A stretch of 64,000 bases of DNA from Comamonas thiooxydans (GCF_002157685.2 NZ_AP026738.1:1550001-1614000), one strand, 5' to 3'; counted from the stretch's first letter, positions 25,781 to 35,540 are shown. The notes: generated from the sequence alone by a model not told the origin. Numbers and translations: made by a program.

Positions 25781-25869
25781 GCCCCGATGGTGAAATTGGT
25801 AGACACTGCAGACTTAAAATCTGCCGCTTTTAACGAAGCGTACCGGTTCGATTCCGGTTCGGGGCACCA
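25781..25869 (+). tRNA. tRNA-Leu (UAA)
   Basis: 89 bases with long variable arm: acceptor GCCCCGA/TCGGGGC, anticodon stem GCAGA/TCTGC with loop CTTAAAA (anticodon TAA), T-arm GGTTCGATTCC, encoded CCA. Confidence 0.97.
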
Positions 25870-25876
25870 GAATTGA

Positions 25877-25911
25877 AAAGCCTGCTATATCTTGTATAGC
25901 GGGCTTTTTTA
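25877..25911 (+). terminator. Terminator after tRNA-Leu
   Basis: A hairpin of AAGCCTGCTATA with TATAGCGGGCTT (one wobble pair) is followed by a T run. Confidence 0.85.
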
Positions 25912-26095
25912 TTTGTGACTTGAGTAGCCGTTGCTGCCCGCAGTCTTGCTGAAGGTGGGAAAATTCAGTCACTGCGATGCCATAGGGCTGTGGGCGTCAA
26001 GGCTTGGCCAAGGCGCTTGGAAAAGTCCTGGCTTCGATGCAATATGGCTTGCAGTTCTGTCATGCTGATGAGGCCTGCACTCCCAGAGAAAAAAG

Positions 26096-26725
26096 ATGTC
26101 TAGTTACAACGCTGCTTTTGAAATTCATGTCCACGGACAGGTTCTGCTCCGTGCTGATGTTACGTATGAGCAGCTGCAAGATGCATTGCGTCCCTTGTGG
26201 GCCTATGCTGGTGCGCGCTCATTGACCGACGGCGAGGGAAGTCTTTACGAAGAAGAGCCCGGCATCCAGTTCGAGGCCAAGGAGCATCTGCTGCAGATGT
26301 GCTGGACCGTGCGCGGCGACGATGACTTCCGCCAGGCCCTGGACGATATGTGCATGGGCCTGAACGAGCTGGCCGAGCAGGGCTCGCCCATCGAGGTGAC
26401 CTTCTATGACACCGAGTTCGACGAGGAAGAGGCTCCTGCAGAGGCGCAAAGCCGCGATGACTTCCTGATGCTGTTTGTCGGCCCCAATCCTGCGGCCATC
26501 ATGCAGGTGCAGCGCGATCTGCTGGTGCAGGACGTCATCAACATGATGGAGCGCCACTTCGATGGCGCCGAACTCGGCGGCGTGGTGCAGGAAATCGACA
26601 AGCTGTTCTCTCAGCGTTTCGAAGCCCTGGTCAGCTCGCTGGAGCTGGGCAAGCCGCCGCGTGGTGGATCGGGGGGCTCGGCCTCTGGTCATGGCGGCAA
26701 TCGCCGCCCGCGCCATCTGCATTGA
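26096..26725 (+). CDS. Conserved hypothetical acidic protein
   Basis: A 209-residue cytoplasmic protein without signal or membrane segments. The central part is acidic (YDTEFDEEEAPAEAQSRDDF), and the C-terminus is a Gly/Ser/Arg/His-rich tail (about residues 183-209) likely to be disordered. I do not recognise a functional domain; similar proteins seem to occur in related Comamonadaceae. It stands 226 bases after tRNA-Leu and 74 bases before the metallopeptidase-like gene, possibly co-transcribed with it. Confidence 0.75.
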   Translation: MSSYNAAFEIHVHGQVLLRADVTYEQLQDALRPLWAYAGARSLTDGEGSLYEEEPGIQFEAKEHLLQMCWTVRGDDDFRQALDDMCMGLNELAEQGSPIEVTFYDTEFDEEEAPAEAQSRDDFLMLFVGPNPAAIMQVQRDLLVQDVINMMERHFDGAELGGVVQEIDKLFSQRFEALVSSLELGKPPRGGSGGSASGHGGNRRPRHLH

Positions 26726-26799
26726 TTCCTTCGATCATTCGCTGTCAAAGCCCTCTGTGCTGCAGTCCCGAGACTGTGGCGGAGGGCTTGTCTTTTGTC

Positions 26800-27417
26800 A
26801 TGAAGCCCATTCCTACACCCAAGTATTCAGGAGCCGTGACCCAGCAGCTGCGCAAGGACAGGGCTGCGCGCGCCAGCATGGGCGAAGAGGGGGTGAATGC
26901 ATCCTTGCCGCTGGCATTGCCCTATCTCTCGGGCTACGCGCCATCGCTGCAGAACCAAGTGCGCGACTGGCTGCTGGCCGGCAAGGCCGGTGACTGGCTG
27001 CTGCGCAAATATCCGCAGGCCCATGCGGTTCGCACGGACAGGGCGCTCTATGACTATGTCGATGCGCTCAAGGCGCAATATCTGCGCAATGCAGGGCAGT
27101 TGCACAAGGTGGCCTATGACAGCAAGATTCATGTGGTGCGCAATGCCCTGGGTCTGCATACTCGGCGCGCGATTGCGCATGGAGGCCGTCTCAATGCCAG
27201 GCACGAGATTCATGTGGCGGCCATGTTCAAGCAGGCGCCAGATGCCTTTTTGCGCATGATTTGCGTGCATGAGCTGGCACATATCCGCATCATGGATCAC
27301 GACAAGGCTTTTTATCAGTTATGCACGCATATGGAGCCTGATTACCATCAGTTGGAGTTCGATGTGCGTTTTTATCTCAGTTACCTGGATCAGGGTGGCG
27401 AGCTGCTCTGGAGCTGA
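26800..27417 (+). CDS. YgjP-like zinc metallopeptidase domain protein
   Basis: A 205-residue protein with a C-terminal YgjP/WLM-type motif: His157-Glu158-x-x-His161 (VHELAHIRIMDHDKAFYQL), then the YHQLEFDVRFYL end. These proteins are soluble, one-domain, predicted zinc peptidases of poorly known role. I chose the ATG at 26800 (MKPIPTPKYSG); a longer frame begins with TTG and runs through text that does not look coding. It lies between the hypothetical gene at 26096 and murI, which is convergent. Confidence 0.8.
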   Translation: MKPIPTPKYSGAVTQQLRKDRAARASMGEEGVNASLPLALPYLSGYAPSLQNQVRDWLLAGKAGDWLLRKYPQAHAVRTDRALYDYVDALKAQYLRNAGQLHKVAYDSKIHVVRNALGLHTRRAIAHGGRLNARHEIHVAAMFKQAPDAFLRMICVHELAHIRIMDHDKAFYQLCTHMEPDYHQLEFDVRFYLSYLDQGGELLWS

Positions 27418-27426
27418 TGGCGCAGA

Positions 27427-28323
27427 TCAGGCGAGAGTGGGCACTGCGCTGGGCGAGCACACGTTGACGGCCTGGCTGCAGTCGATGGGCAGATCCAGCC
27501 AACGCTGGGCTGCGGCTTGCATGGCCGTCAGGCGGCCGGTTGTCATGAGCTGAATCTGGTCGGCCTGGGCCAGCTGCAACGATCCATCGGTTTCGGCCCC
27601 CAGCAGGTTGCGCTGCTCCAGCATGCGCCGGGTCTGGCGTGCCACGGGGGCACCCGTGTCCAGGAACTGAATATCGGGCCCCAGCAGGGCGCGCAAATCG
27701 TCCTTGACGAACACATAGTGGGTACAGCCCAGCACCAGCGTATCCATCTGTCCTGTCTTAAGGCCGAAACTCCCTAAAGCGCTTGTGTACTTTGCGCACA
27801 GCGCACTGATCTCCGTGGCGCTTGCATCCTCGGGCAATGCCTGCTCCGTGCTTTGCTCGATCGCCCTGGCCAGGCCGTCGCAGGCTTGAAGGTGAAACTC
27901 GGCGCGTTGGCCATGCTCCGACACCAGGCGCGCCACACGCTGGCTGGAGATGGTGCCACGAGTGGCCATCACTCCCACATGATGGGTCTGGCTGGAAAAA
28001 GAGGCAGGTTTGATGGCCGGTTCCACGCCAATGACGGGCAGTTGCGGGAGGCGCTCGCGCAACAGTTCCACGGCCGCAGCGGTGGCCGTATTGCAGGCAA
28101 TCACGAGAATCTTGATGTCGTGCTGCTCCAGCAGGTATTTCGCAATGGCCAAGCTGCGCTCCTGCACAAACGCATCGCCGCGTGCATCGCCATAGGGTGC
28201 ATTGCCGCTGTCGGCCAGATAGACAAACTGCTCGTGCGGCAGCTCATGGCGCAGTGCCTGCAGCACGCTGAGGCCGCCCACACCACTATCAAAAATACCG
28301 ATGGGGGAGTGATGAGTGGGCAT
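27427..28323 (-). CDS. murI: Glutamate racemase
   Basis: A 298-residue enzyme converting L- to D-glutamate for peptidoglycan. The catalytic pair is Cys77 (VIACNTATA) and Cys200 (LGCTHYVF). The N-terminal IGIFDSGVGGLSVL and ADSGNAPYG are diagnostic. There is a C-terminal extension of about 20 residues after the usual end. It is convergent with the YgjP-like gene, 9 bases away. Confidence 0.96.
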   Translation of the reverse strand: MPTHHSPIGIFDSGVGGLSVLQALRHELPHEQFVYLADSGNAPYGDARGDAFVQERSLAIAKYLLEQHDIKILVIACNTATAAAVELLRERLPQLPVIGVEPAIKPASFSSQTHHVGVMATRGTISSQRVARLVSEHGQRAEFHLQACDGLARAIEQSTEQALPEDASATEISALCAKYTSALGSFGLKTGQMDTLVLGCTHYVFVKDDLRALLGPDIQFLDTGAPVARQTRRMLEQRNLLGAETDGSLQLAQADQIQLMTTGRLTAMQAAAQRWLDLPIDCSQAVNVCSPSAVPTLA

Positions 28324-28408
28324 GGTGCAAGAGGCGGGTGGAGGCGATGGTGCGGCCGTCAGTATGCGCCGCTTTGCGTACCGACGGCGCGTCCAGGGCT
28401 ATGGTTTA

Positions 28409-28948
28409 TCAGGGATTCGGGCTGCTCTGGGTTGCAGGCAAGCCGCAGACCGGACAGAAATTATCACCATGACCGACTTCATGTCCGGCCGGGCAGTGGC
28501 GGGTCTTGAGCATGGAAGGCAGGTTCCAGCTCGAGAAGAAGATGCAAAACGCCATGCCGTAGAAGATCATCCAGTGGCCTGAAAACACGCGCAAGCCCTG
28601 CTGCTGCTCGGCCATGCCGCCCGAAATGCCGAGAAAAAAGTTGACAAAAGCGTAGATGAAGATCGCGTAAGCGCTGTTGCGCATCCAGGCGGGGCAGCCT
28701 GCGAGCACCTTCTTCCAGGAAAACTGCAGGCGATTGCCGTTGTTGATGCGCTGGGCGATCATCACGGCAGGAATCCAGACGACAAAAATCCCGATGCTCA
28801 TGGCGCTTTTGAACATCCCCAGGATATCTTGATGCAAGTGTGCTTCAAGTGTATCGATCTGCCCTGCAAGTGCGGTCAAATGTGTGATTGCACTGAGCGC
28901 AAAGCCCATTCCGGAAATCAGCATCAATGGCGGCAGAAGAATTTGCAT
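28409..28948 (-). CDS. Membrane protein with C-terminal zinc-ribbon-like motif
   Basis: A 179-residue protein with about four predicted membrane helices (near 5-30, 45-65, 90-110 and 122-142) and a short soluble end holding CPAGHEVGHGDNFCPVCG, a Cys/His pattern that could bind zinc. I do not recognise the family. It lies between murI and another small membrane protein gene on the same strand, each separated by about 90 bases. Confidence 0.65.
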   Translation of the reverse strand: MQILLPPLMLISGMGFALSAITHLTALAGQIDTLEAHLHQDILGMFKSAMSIGIFVVWIPAVMIAQRINNGNRLQFSWKKVLAGCPAWMRNSAYAIFIYAFVNFFLGISGGMAEQQQGLRVFSGHWMIFYGMAFCIFFSSWNLPSMLKTRHCPAGHEVGHGDNFCPVCGLPATQSSPNP

Positions 28949-29041
28949 GGCGGCTTGAAAAGATAAAAAAAGGAGCTGAGAGCGCTTGTTTACTGGTGGT
29001 TTCAGCGGCCAATCAGATATTTTTTTATTGTGGCATAGCGA

Positions 29042-29632
29042 TCAATGCTCATCTTTTTGTTGTGAGGCCGCCAGACGAATGCTGTCCACAAGCCTGCCGA
29101 AGTAGCTTTCGCGCATGGACAGCGAGGCGGGCAATGGGGCGGATGGCAGGCTGTCGTAGCCATCTTCATCAATGCAGAATTCGAAAAACAGGTAGTCAAT
29201 TTCGGGCAGCTTGAGCTGATGGCGGCAGGCGTGGCGGCCCGAGCCCCGTTTTTTTTCGGCAATGGTCTGCATGCTGGTATTGCTTCCCAGGACCGCCGTA
29301 TAGGCCATGGGCAGGGTGGCTGCCAGGTTGAGCCAGAGCATGAAAGCCATGAAAGCGGTGCATAGCAAGGCCATCAGCCAGCGCTTGATGGGGCCGTAGC
29401 TGAGCCAGGGGCCTGCGGGTTGCCAAAGTCCCAGCCCATGGAGTCGCCGCAGCCAGATGCCGGCGGCTGCCGTAAGTGCCAGCGCCAGATACAGCGCGAT
29501 CAGCTGCCAATGCGCATCGGGTATGAAGCTGCGCCAGAAAATGGGGGCGAGTGCGCCCATCATCACTGCCATGAAAGCGACGATCAGCCATTTCTGTGGA
29601 TTGGACGTTTCAGGTTTCCAGAGCCAGTTCAT
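29042..29632 (-). CDS. Hypothetical membrane protein
   Basis: A 196-residue protein beginning MNWLWKPETSNPQKW, with three predicted membrane helices (about 15-35, 40-60, 85-110) and a soluble C-terminal half containing three Cys. No family was recognised. It is oriented with the preceding membrane protein gene, but the 93-base gap does not prove an operon. Confidence 0.6.
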   Translation of the reverse strand: MNWLWKPETSNPQKWLIVAFMAVMMGALAPIFWRSFIPDAHWQLIALYLALALTAAAGIWLRRLHGLGLWQPAGPWLSYGPIKRWLMALLCTAFMAFMLWLNLAATLPMAYTAVLGSNTSMQTIAEKKRGSGRHACRHQLKLPEIDYLFFEFCIDEDGYDSLPSAPLPASLSMRESYFGRLVDSIRLAASQQKDEH

Positions 29633-29681
29633 GCTTGTTGCATCTGTTGGGGTGCTGCCAGTAGTTTGAGCTGAGCCAGGC

Positions 29682-30146
29682 TCAAAGAGTTTTTCGCATA
29701 CGTGCGTTGCTCAGGGCAATGCCACGTACGACGGGGATTTGCCGGCGCTGTAGCTCAAAGCCGAAATGTGCGAAGAAAGCCTGGGCATTGAGACTGGCAT
29801 CGGCGGTCAGTTCAGGCAGGCCGGTTTGCCGTGCTGCTAGTTCGATATGTGCAAGCAGCAATCGGCCCACGCCTTGGCGCGCGTATTGCGGAGCTACAAA
29901 AAAGTGATCGATATAGCCATTGGCCTGCAGATCTGCATAACCCATGGGTAAATCATCGGCGCAGACGGCGACAAAAGGCTTGAGTGCCTGGATGCGCTGG
30001 CGCCACTCCATCCAGTCGGGACGTTGTGGCGCCCAGGCGTCAAGCTGCGCCTGGTTGTAGTGAGTCACTGCCAGTTGATGAACAGCATCGTGAAACACCT
30101 GCCATAGCGCGATTTCATCGCCGGGACGATAGCTGCGTACATGCAT
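29682..30146 (-). CDS. GNAT family N-acetyltransferase
   Basis: A 154-residue protein beginning MHVRSYRPGDEIALWQVF. The acetyl-CoA-binding loop reads APQYARQGVGRLLLAHIE (Q/R-x-x-G-x-G/A type), followed by ASLNAQAFFAHFGFE. The fold is clear, the substrate unknown. The ATG at 30146 is chosen because the longer frame adds Cys/His-rich text unlike the family. Confidence 0.85.
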   Translation of the reverse strand: MHVRSYRPGDEIALWQVFHDAVHQLAVTHYNQAQLDAWAPQRPDWMEWRQRIQALKPFVAVCADDLPMGYADLQANGYIDHFFVAPQYARQGVGRLLLAHIELAARQTGLPELTADASLNAQAFFAHFGFELQRRQIPVVRGIALSNARMRKTL

Positions 30147-30370
30147 GGGTTGGCAGATTGATTGAGTTTGGCAAAAATGGTTTGCAGCAGAGGCATGACA
30201 TCGGTGCAGCACGCAAGGGCGGCTGTGGAAGCACTTCTTCATCTGCATGCAACCCGCTGTTTTGATGAATTTTCTGTCATCAACTGAAGGTGAACGGTGG
30301 TCTAAAGTCTGTGAAATGCTCAGGTTTTTATAGCGGAAAAAATAACGTCAACCTCTAGAATGATCCGCCC

Positions 30371-33346
30371 ATGCCCTTGATATACCTCATCCTCCTACCT
30401 TTTGCAGGCAGCCTTCTGGCTGCTTTATTGCCGGCGAATGCGCGCAATACTGAATCAACACTCGCGGGTGTCATTGCGCTGATATGCGCAATTCAGGTAG
30501 GGATGCTGTTCCCGGAAATGGCCGACGGAGCGGTGCTCAGGCAGGAGATTTCCTGGCTGCCGGCGCTGGGGCTGAATCTGGTGATCCGCATGGATGGGTT
30601 CGCCTGGTTGTTCTCCATGCTGGTCTTCGGCATTGGTGCGCTGGTGGTGCTTTACGCGCGTTACTACATGTCGCCCACTGATCCTGTACCGCGCTTTTTC
30701 TCGTTTTTTCTGGCCTTTATGGGGGCCATGGCAGGGGTGGTGCTCTCGGGAAACATCATTCAGCTGGTATTTTTCTGGGAACTGACCAGTCTTTTCTCGT
30801 TTCTGCTGATCGGCTACTGGTATCACCGCAAGGATGCGCGCCGGGGCGCACGCATGGCTTTGACGGTCACGGGCACGGGCGGGCTGGCCATGCTGGTGGG
30901 CATGCTGGTGCTGGGTCATATCGTGGGCAGCTATGACCTCGATAATGTTCTGGCGGCTGGGCAGCAGATTCGCGATAGCCACCTTTATCTGTTGGCATTG
31001 GTGCTGATTTTGCTTGGAGCGCTCACCAAAAGTGCTCAATTCCCATTTCAGTTCTGGTTGCCAAACGCCATGGCGGCTCCCACGCCCGTGTCCGCCTATC
31101 TGCACTCGGCCACCATGGTCAAGGCCGGCGTGTTTCTGCTGGCACGGCTGTGGCCGGTGCTGGCGGACACCGATGCATGGTTCTGGTTGGTCGGTGGGGC
31201 CGGCGCCATGACGCTGCTGATTGGCGGCTATTGCGCGATGTTCCAGCATGACCTCAAGGGTTTGCTCGCGTATTCGACGATTTCACACCTGGGTCTGATT
31301 ACCTTGCTGCTGGGCCTGAACAGCAAGCTGGCCGCTGTGGCGGCGGTGTTTCATATCATGAACCATGCGACCTTCAAGGCTTCGCTGTTCATGGCTGCAG
31401 GCATCGTGGACCATGAAAGCGGCACGCGTGACATCAGGCGTCTGTCGGGTCTGCGTTTCATGATGCCGATCACTGCCACGCTGGCCTGTGTGGCCAGTGC
31501 CGCCATGGCCGGTGTGCCGCTGCTCAACGGCTTCATCTCCAAGGAAATGTTCTTTGCCGAGACCGTCTATCTGGATGCAGCGCCCTGGGTCAAGACCGTG
31601 CTTCCCGTGGTTGCGACCGTGGCGGGCATGTTCAGCGTGGCCTATTCGCTGCGCTTTACGTTCGATGTCTTTTTTGGGCCCCAGGCAAATGATCTCCCTC
31701 ACGAGCCGCACGAGCCGCCGCACTGGATGCGTGTGCCGGTGGAGCTACTCGTGCTGGCCTGCCTGATCGTCGGCATCTTCCCGGCCTGGGCGGTGGGCGG
31801 TTTTCTGGCTGTTGCTGCAACTCCGGTCGTAGGCGGTGACTTGCCCCAGTACAGCCTGGCCATCTGGCATGGCTGGAATATGCCGCTCATCATGAGCCTG
31901 GTGGCACTGGCCGGCGGTATAGTGCTCTACACCATGCTGCGCTGGCAGCGCACGGTCGGACACTTTGATACGACGCCCGTGCTGGGCCGTGTCAGCGGTC
32001 GCAGGATTTTTGAAAATCTGCTGGCTCGCATCACCTGGCTGGGCCGGGCGGGACGCCGCAATCTGTCCACGCGCCGCCTGCAGTGGCAGATGCTGTGGCT
32101 GGTCTGCGTTGCTCTGGTCGCAGCGGCCCTGCCGCTCTGGCTATGGGGCATGAAACTGGGTGACCGCGGCACTTTGCCGGTGTCTTCGGCTTTTGTGCTG
32201 CTCTGGGCGATTGGCTGCCTGTGTGCGCTAGGCACGGCCTGGAAAGCCAAATACCACCGGATGACCGCATTGATCATGCTCGGCGGGACGGGGCTGTGCA
32301 CGGTGCTGACCTTCCTCTGGTTCTCGGCGCCCGATCTGGCGCTGACCCAGCTGGTGGTGGAAGTCGCCACCACGGTGCTGATCCTGCTGGGGCTGCGCTG
32401 GCTGCCCAAGCGGGACAAGAACATGCGTACCGCCGATAGTGCCGATGCGCGGGCCAAGGCACGCCGCCTGCGCGATCTGGTGCTGTCGCTGATTGCCGGT
32501 GGCGGCATGGCCTGGCTGGCCTTTGCCATGATGAGCCGGCCCTTCTACGAAAGCACCTCCACCTTCTTCCTCGAGAACGCGCTGGGGGGCGGCGGCGGCA
32601 CCAATGTGGTGAATGTGACGCTGGTCGACTTCCGTGGCTTCGACACTTTCGGCGAGATTGTGGTGCTGGGCATCGTGGCCGTCGTCATCTATGCGCTGCT
32701 GCGCCGCTTCCGCCCGGCGCGCGAGGCCATGGACATCCCGGAGCAGCAGCGCTATGTGCCCGGCGATTTGCAGACCGACCTGCTCAACCCGCGCAATGCC
32801 AGCGATACGGCCGTGGGCTACCTCATGGTGCCCGCCGTGCTGGTGCGGCTGCTGCTGCCGTTCGCGACGCTGGTGGCTGCCTATATCTTTGTGCGCGGCC
32901 ACAACCAGCCGGGTGGCGGTTTCGTGGCCGGGCTGGTGTTCTCGGTTGCCTTGCTGATGCAGTACATCATCTCGGGCACACATTGGGTGGAGGCGCATCT
33001 GCCGCTGTATCCGCGCCGCTGGATTGCTGCGGGCCTGCTGTTTGCGCTGGGCACGGGCCTGGGCTCGGTGGCCGTGGGCTACCCCTTCCTGACCAGTCAC
33101 AGCTTTGACTTTTCGCTGCCCCTGGTGGGACATGTGCATTTCGCCAGCGCCACCTTCTTCGATATCGGCGTGTTCGCGCTGGTGGTGGGCTCCACCATGC
33201 TGATCTTGACGGCGATTGCCCACCAATCGGTACGCGGACACCGCTTCCACGCGCGCTTGCTGGAAGAGCAGGAACAAGAGGCCAAGAAGGCCGAGGCCGA
33301 GGTGCAGGCCGCCACGGCCGCGGCACTGGCAAGGGGAGGTATGTAA
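30371..33346 (+). CDS. mrpA: Mrp antiporter subunit A/B fusion
   Basis: A 991-residue membrane protein and the first gene of a six-gene Mrp Na+(K+)/H+ antiporter operon. Residues about 1-640 form the NuoL-like MrpA part (FFWELTSLFSFLLIGYWYH, TKSAQFPFQFWLPNAMAAPTPVSAYLHSATMVKAG). The extension ends in an MrpB-like domain (about 810-970, VRGHNQPGGGFVAGLVFSVALLMQY). Such AB fusions occur in Pha/Mrp systems of Proteobacteria. The C-terminus is an Ala/Glu-rich tail. The stop overlaps the mrpC start (TAATG), showing coupling. Confidence 0.93.
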   Translation: MPLIYLILLPFAGSLLAALLPANARNTESTLAGVIALICAIQVGMLFPEMADGAVLRQEISWLPALGLNLVIRMDGFAWLFSMLVFGIGALVVLYARYYMSPTDPVPRFFSFFLAFMGAMAGVVLSGNIIQLVFFWELTSLFSFLLIGYWYHRKDARRGARMALTVTGTGGLAMLVGMLVLGHIVGSYDLDNVLAAGQQIRDSHLYLLALVLILLGALTKSAQFPFQFWLPNAMAAPTPVSAYLHSATMVKAGVFLLARLWPVLADTDAWFWLVGGAGAMTLLIGGYCAMFQHDLKGLLAYSTISHLGLITLLLGLNSKLAAVAAVFHIMNHATFKASLFMAAGIVDHESGTRDIRRLSGLRFMMPITATLACVASAAMAGVPLLNGFISKEMFFAETVYLDAAPWVKTVLPVVATVAGMFSVAYSLRFTFDVFFGPQANDLPHEPHEPPHWMRVPVELLVLACLIVGIFPAWAVGGFLAVAATPVVGGDLPQYSLAIWHGWNMPLIMSLVALAGGIVLYTMLRWQRTVGHFDTTPVLGRVSGRRIFENLLARITWLGRAGRRNLSTRRLQWQMLWLVCVALVAAALPLWLWGMKLGDRGTLPVSSAFVLLWAIGCLCALGTAWKAKYHRMTALIMLGGTGLCTVLTFLWFSAPDLALTQLVVEVATTVLILLGLRWLPKRDKNMRTADSADARAKARRLRDLVLSLIAGGGMAWLAFAMMSRPFYESTSTFFLENALGGGGGTNVVNVTLVDFRGFDTFGEIVVLGIVAVVIYALLRRFRPAREAMDIPEQQRYVPGDLQTDLLNPRNASDTAVGYLMVPAVLVRLLLPFATLVAAYIFVRGHNQPGGGFVAGLVFSVALLMQYIISGTHWVEAHLPLYPRRWIAAGLLFALGTGLGSVAVGYPFLTSHSFDFSLPLVGHVHFASATFFDIGVFALVVGSTMLILTAIAHQSVRGHRFHARLLEEQEQEAKKAEAEVQAATAAALARGGM

Positions 33347-33711
33347 TGGAAATCGTTCTGGCCATTGCCATCGGTGTGCTCACCGGCTCGGGCGTCTGGC
33401 TGCTGCTGCGCCCGCGTAGCTACCAGGTCATCATGGGGCTGGCGCTGCTGTCCTATGCCGTCAACCTGTTCATCTTCTCGATGGGGCGTCAGGGCCTGTC
33501 GATCAACAAGGTGCCGGTTCTGCAAAACGGCGTGCCCACTGATTTGTCGCATTACGCCGACCCCATGCCGCAGGCGCTGGTGCTGACCGCCATCGTCATC
33601 GGCTTTGCCATGACGGCGCTGTTCCTAGTCGTGCTGCTGGCATCGCGCGGCGCTTCCGGAAACGACCATGTGGATGGCGCGCACTCGCGAACCGAACAGG
33701 AAATGCTATGA
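33346..33711 (+). CDS. mrpC: Mrp antiporter subunit C
   Basis: A 121-residue NuoK-like protein with three membrane helices (MEIVLAIAIGVLTGSGVWLLL, IMGLALLSYAVNLFIFSM, and a helix at about 80-100). Characteristic stretches are RSYQVIMGLALLSYAVNLF and DPMPQALVLTAIVIGFAMTA. It overlaps the genes on both sides by one and four bases. Confidence 0.92.
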   Translation: MEIVLAIAIGVLTGSGVWLLLRPRSYQVIMGLALLSYAVNLFIFSMGRQGLSINKVPVLQNGVPTDLSHYADPMPQALVLTAIVIGFAMTALFLVVLLASRGASGNDHVDGAHSRTEQEML

Positions 33712-35540
33712 GCGAGTGGATTGAGCGTCTGATGCCGCACCTGATGCTGGCCCCCATCATGCTGCCCATGCTGACGGCAGCGCTGATGCTGTTCTTGCGC
33801 GAGGAGCGCCAGCGCCTGAAGCTGGGCATGAACATCCTGTCCACCACGATCAGTCTGGTGATTGTGGTCATGCTGCTGAGCTGGACCAACCAGGCGGGCT
33901 CGGCTGTCACCATGTCGGTCTATATGCCCGGCAACTGGCCTGCGCCCTTTGGCATCGCGCTGGCGCTGGACCGGCTCACCGCCCTGATGCTGCTGGTCAC
34001 CTATGTGGTGGCACTGGCCGCACTGGTATTTTCTGCGGCGCGCTGGCACAAGGCCGGTGTGCACTTCCACCCCTTGTTCCAGCTGCAGCTGATGGGGCTC
34101 AGCGGTGCTTTCATCACGGCGGACCTGTTCAATCTGTTCGTGTTCTTCGAGATCATGCTGGCAGCCTCTTACGGTCTGCTGCTGCATGGCTCCGGCAGCA
34201 CGCGCATTCAGGCCGGTCTTCACTATATCGCCATCAATCTGGCAGCGTCTTCGCTGTTCCTGATCGGCGTGTCCATGCTCTATGGCATCACCGGAACGCT
34301 TAATATGGCCGATCTGGCCCGGGCCATTCCGCTGGTGCAGGACGCCGACCGCGGCCTGCTGCATGCGGCAGCGGGTGTGCTGGGAACGGCATTTTTGATC
34401 AAGGCGGCGCTGTGGCCGCTGAACTTCTGGCTGGTGCCTGGCTACAGCGCGGCGACTGCGCCCGTGGGAGCCTTGTTTGCGCTCATGACCAAGGTGGGGG
34501 TCTATGTCATCTTGCGCCTGTGGACCTTGCTGTTCAGCTCGGAAGCCGGGGCATCGGCCCTGTTTGGCAGTACCTGGCTGATCGTGGGCGGCATGCTGAC
34601 CATGGCCTTTGGTGCGATAGGCATGCTGGGCTCGCAACGGTTGACCCATCTGGCTGGCTTTGCTGCCATTCTTTCGTCCGGCACCCTGCTGGCAGCGACG
34701 GGCTTTGGCCAGAACCTGCTGACCGCCGGCCTGCTGTATTACCTGCCAGGCTCCACGCTGGCCGTGGCGGCTCTGTTCCTGATTGCCGATGTGGTGGACC
34801 GCTGGCGCGTGGATGATGACGCGGGCGAGCCCTATGAGGACGATGAAGCACCATTCCTCAATGCAGAGCTGTTGCCTACCGAGGGCTTCAACCTCGACGA
34901 CGAGGAAGAGCTCATGATCGGCCGGGCCTTCCCGGCGGCAGCGGCTTTTCTGGGTCTGAGCTTCATGGCCTGCACCTTGCTGATCTCGGGCCTGCCGCCT
35001 CTGTCCGGCTTTCTCGGCAAATTCGCCATGCTGACCAGCCTGCTCAATCCGCTGGGCATGGGGACATCCAGTGGTGTGAAGGCCGGTCCGCTGGGCTGGA
35101 GCATGGTGGCCCTGCTCATCATCACCGGTCTGATGGCGTTGGTGGCACTCACGCGCGCCGGCATCCGGCATTTCTGGGCCAATCCGGAGCAGAGCGCGCC
35201 GTCACTCAAGGTGGCGGAAGGCCTGCCCATCGTTGCACTGCTGCTGTGCTGTGTGGTGTTGACGGTCAAGGCCGATGATGTGATGCGCTATACCCAGCGA
35301 GCGGCCAATGCCCTGCACTCGCCCGATGTCTATGTGCGTACCGTCTTGGGTCTTGCTCCGGTACCTGCTCCCAAGGAGAAGAAGGCTCAGGAGGCTGCAG
35401 GGCCCGAGGCTGCGGCACGCGCTGCAGCACTGGAAATGCAGGCAGAGCCCGTCCCCGGTATCGGCGATGAAAGCGAAGCTGCACAGGATGCCGCTACCCA
35501 GACCGCAGCCTCGGCTCAGAAAGAGGAGGGCCGCCCATGA
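33708..35540 (+). CDS. mrpD: Mrp antiporter subunit D, with acidic insert and long C-terminal tail
   Basis: A 610-residue NuoN/MrpD-like protein, longer than the usual roughly 500. The core has FNLFVFFEIMLAASYGLLLHG, KAALWPLNFWLVPGYSAATAPVGALFALMTKVGVY and SGLPPLSGFLGKFAML. An acidic segment (about residues 365-405, rich in Asp/Glu) interrupts the membrane domain, and about 65 residues of Ala/Glu-rich tail follow the last helix. It overlaps mrpC and mrpE by four bases each (ATGA). Confidence 0.92.
   Translation: MSEWIERLMPHLMLAPIMLPMLTAALMLFLREERQRLKLGMNILSTTISLVIVVMLLSWTNQAGSAVTMSVYMPGNWPAPFGIALALDRLTALMLLVTYVVALAALVFSAARWHKAGVHFHPLFQLQLMGLSGAFITADLFNLFVFFEIMLAASYGLLLHGSGSTRIQAGLHYIAINLAASSLFLIGVSMLYGITGTLNMADLARAIPLVQDADRGLLHAAAGVLGTAFLIKAALWPLNFWLVPGYSAATAPVGALFALMTKVGVYVILRLWTLLFSSEAGASALFGSTWLIVGGMLTMAFGAIGMLGSQRLTHLAGFAAILSSGTLLAATGFGQNLLTAGLLYYLPGSTLAVAALFLIADVVDRWRVDDDAGEPYEDDEAPFLNAELLPTEGFNLDDEEELMIGRAFPAAAAFLGLSFMACTLLISGLPPLSGFLGKFAMLTSLLNPLGMGTSSGVKAGPLGWSMVALLIITGLMALVALTRAGIRHFWANPEQSAPSLKVAEGLPIVALLLCCVVLTVKADDVMRYTQRAANALHSPDVYVRTVLGLAPVPAPKEKKAQEAAGPEAAARAAALEMQAEPVPGIGDESEAAQDAATQTAASAQKEEGRP

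Noticed and set aside
33552..35171. Long minus-strand open frame (539 codons)
   Set aside because: Antisense to mrpC and mrpD; low-complexity Gln/His/Arg text, no domain.
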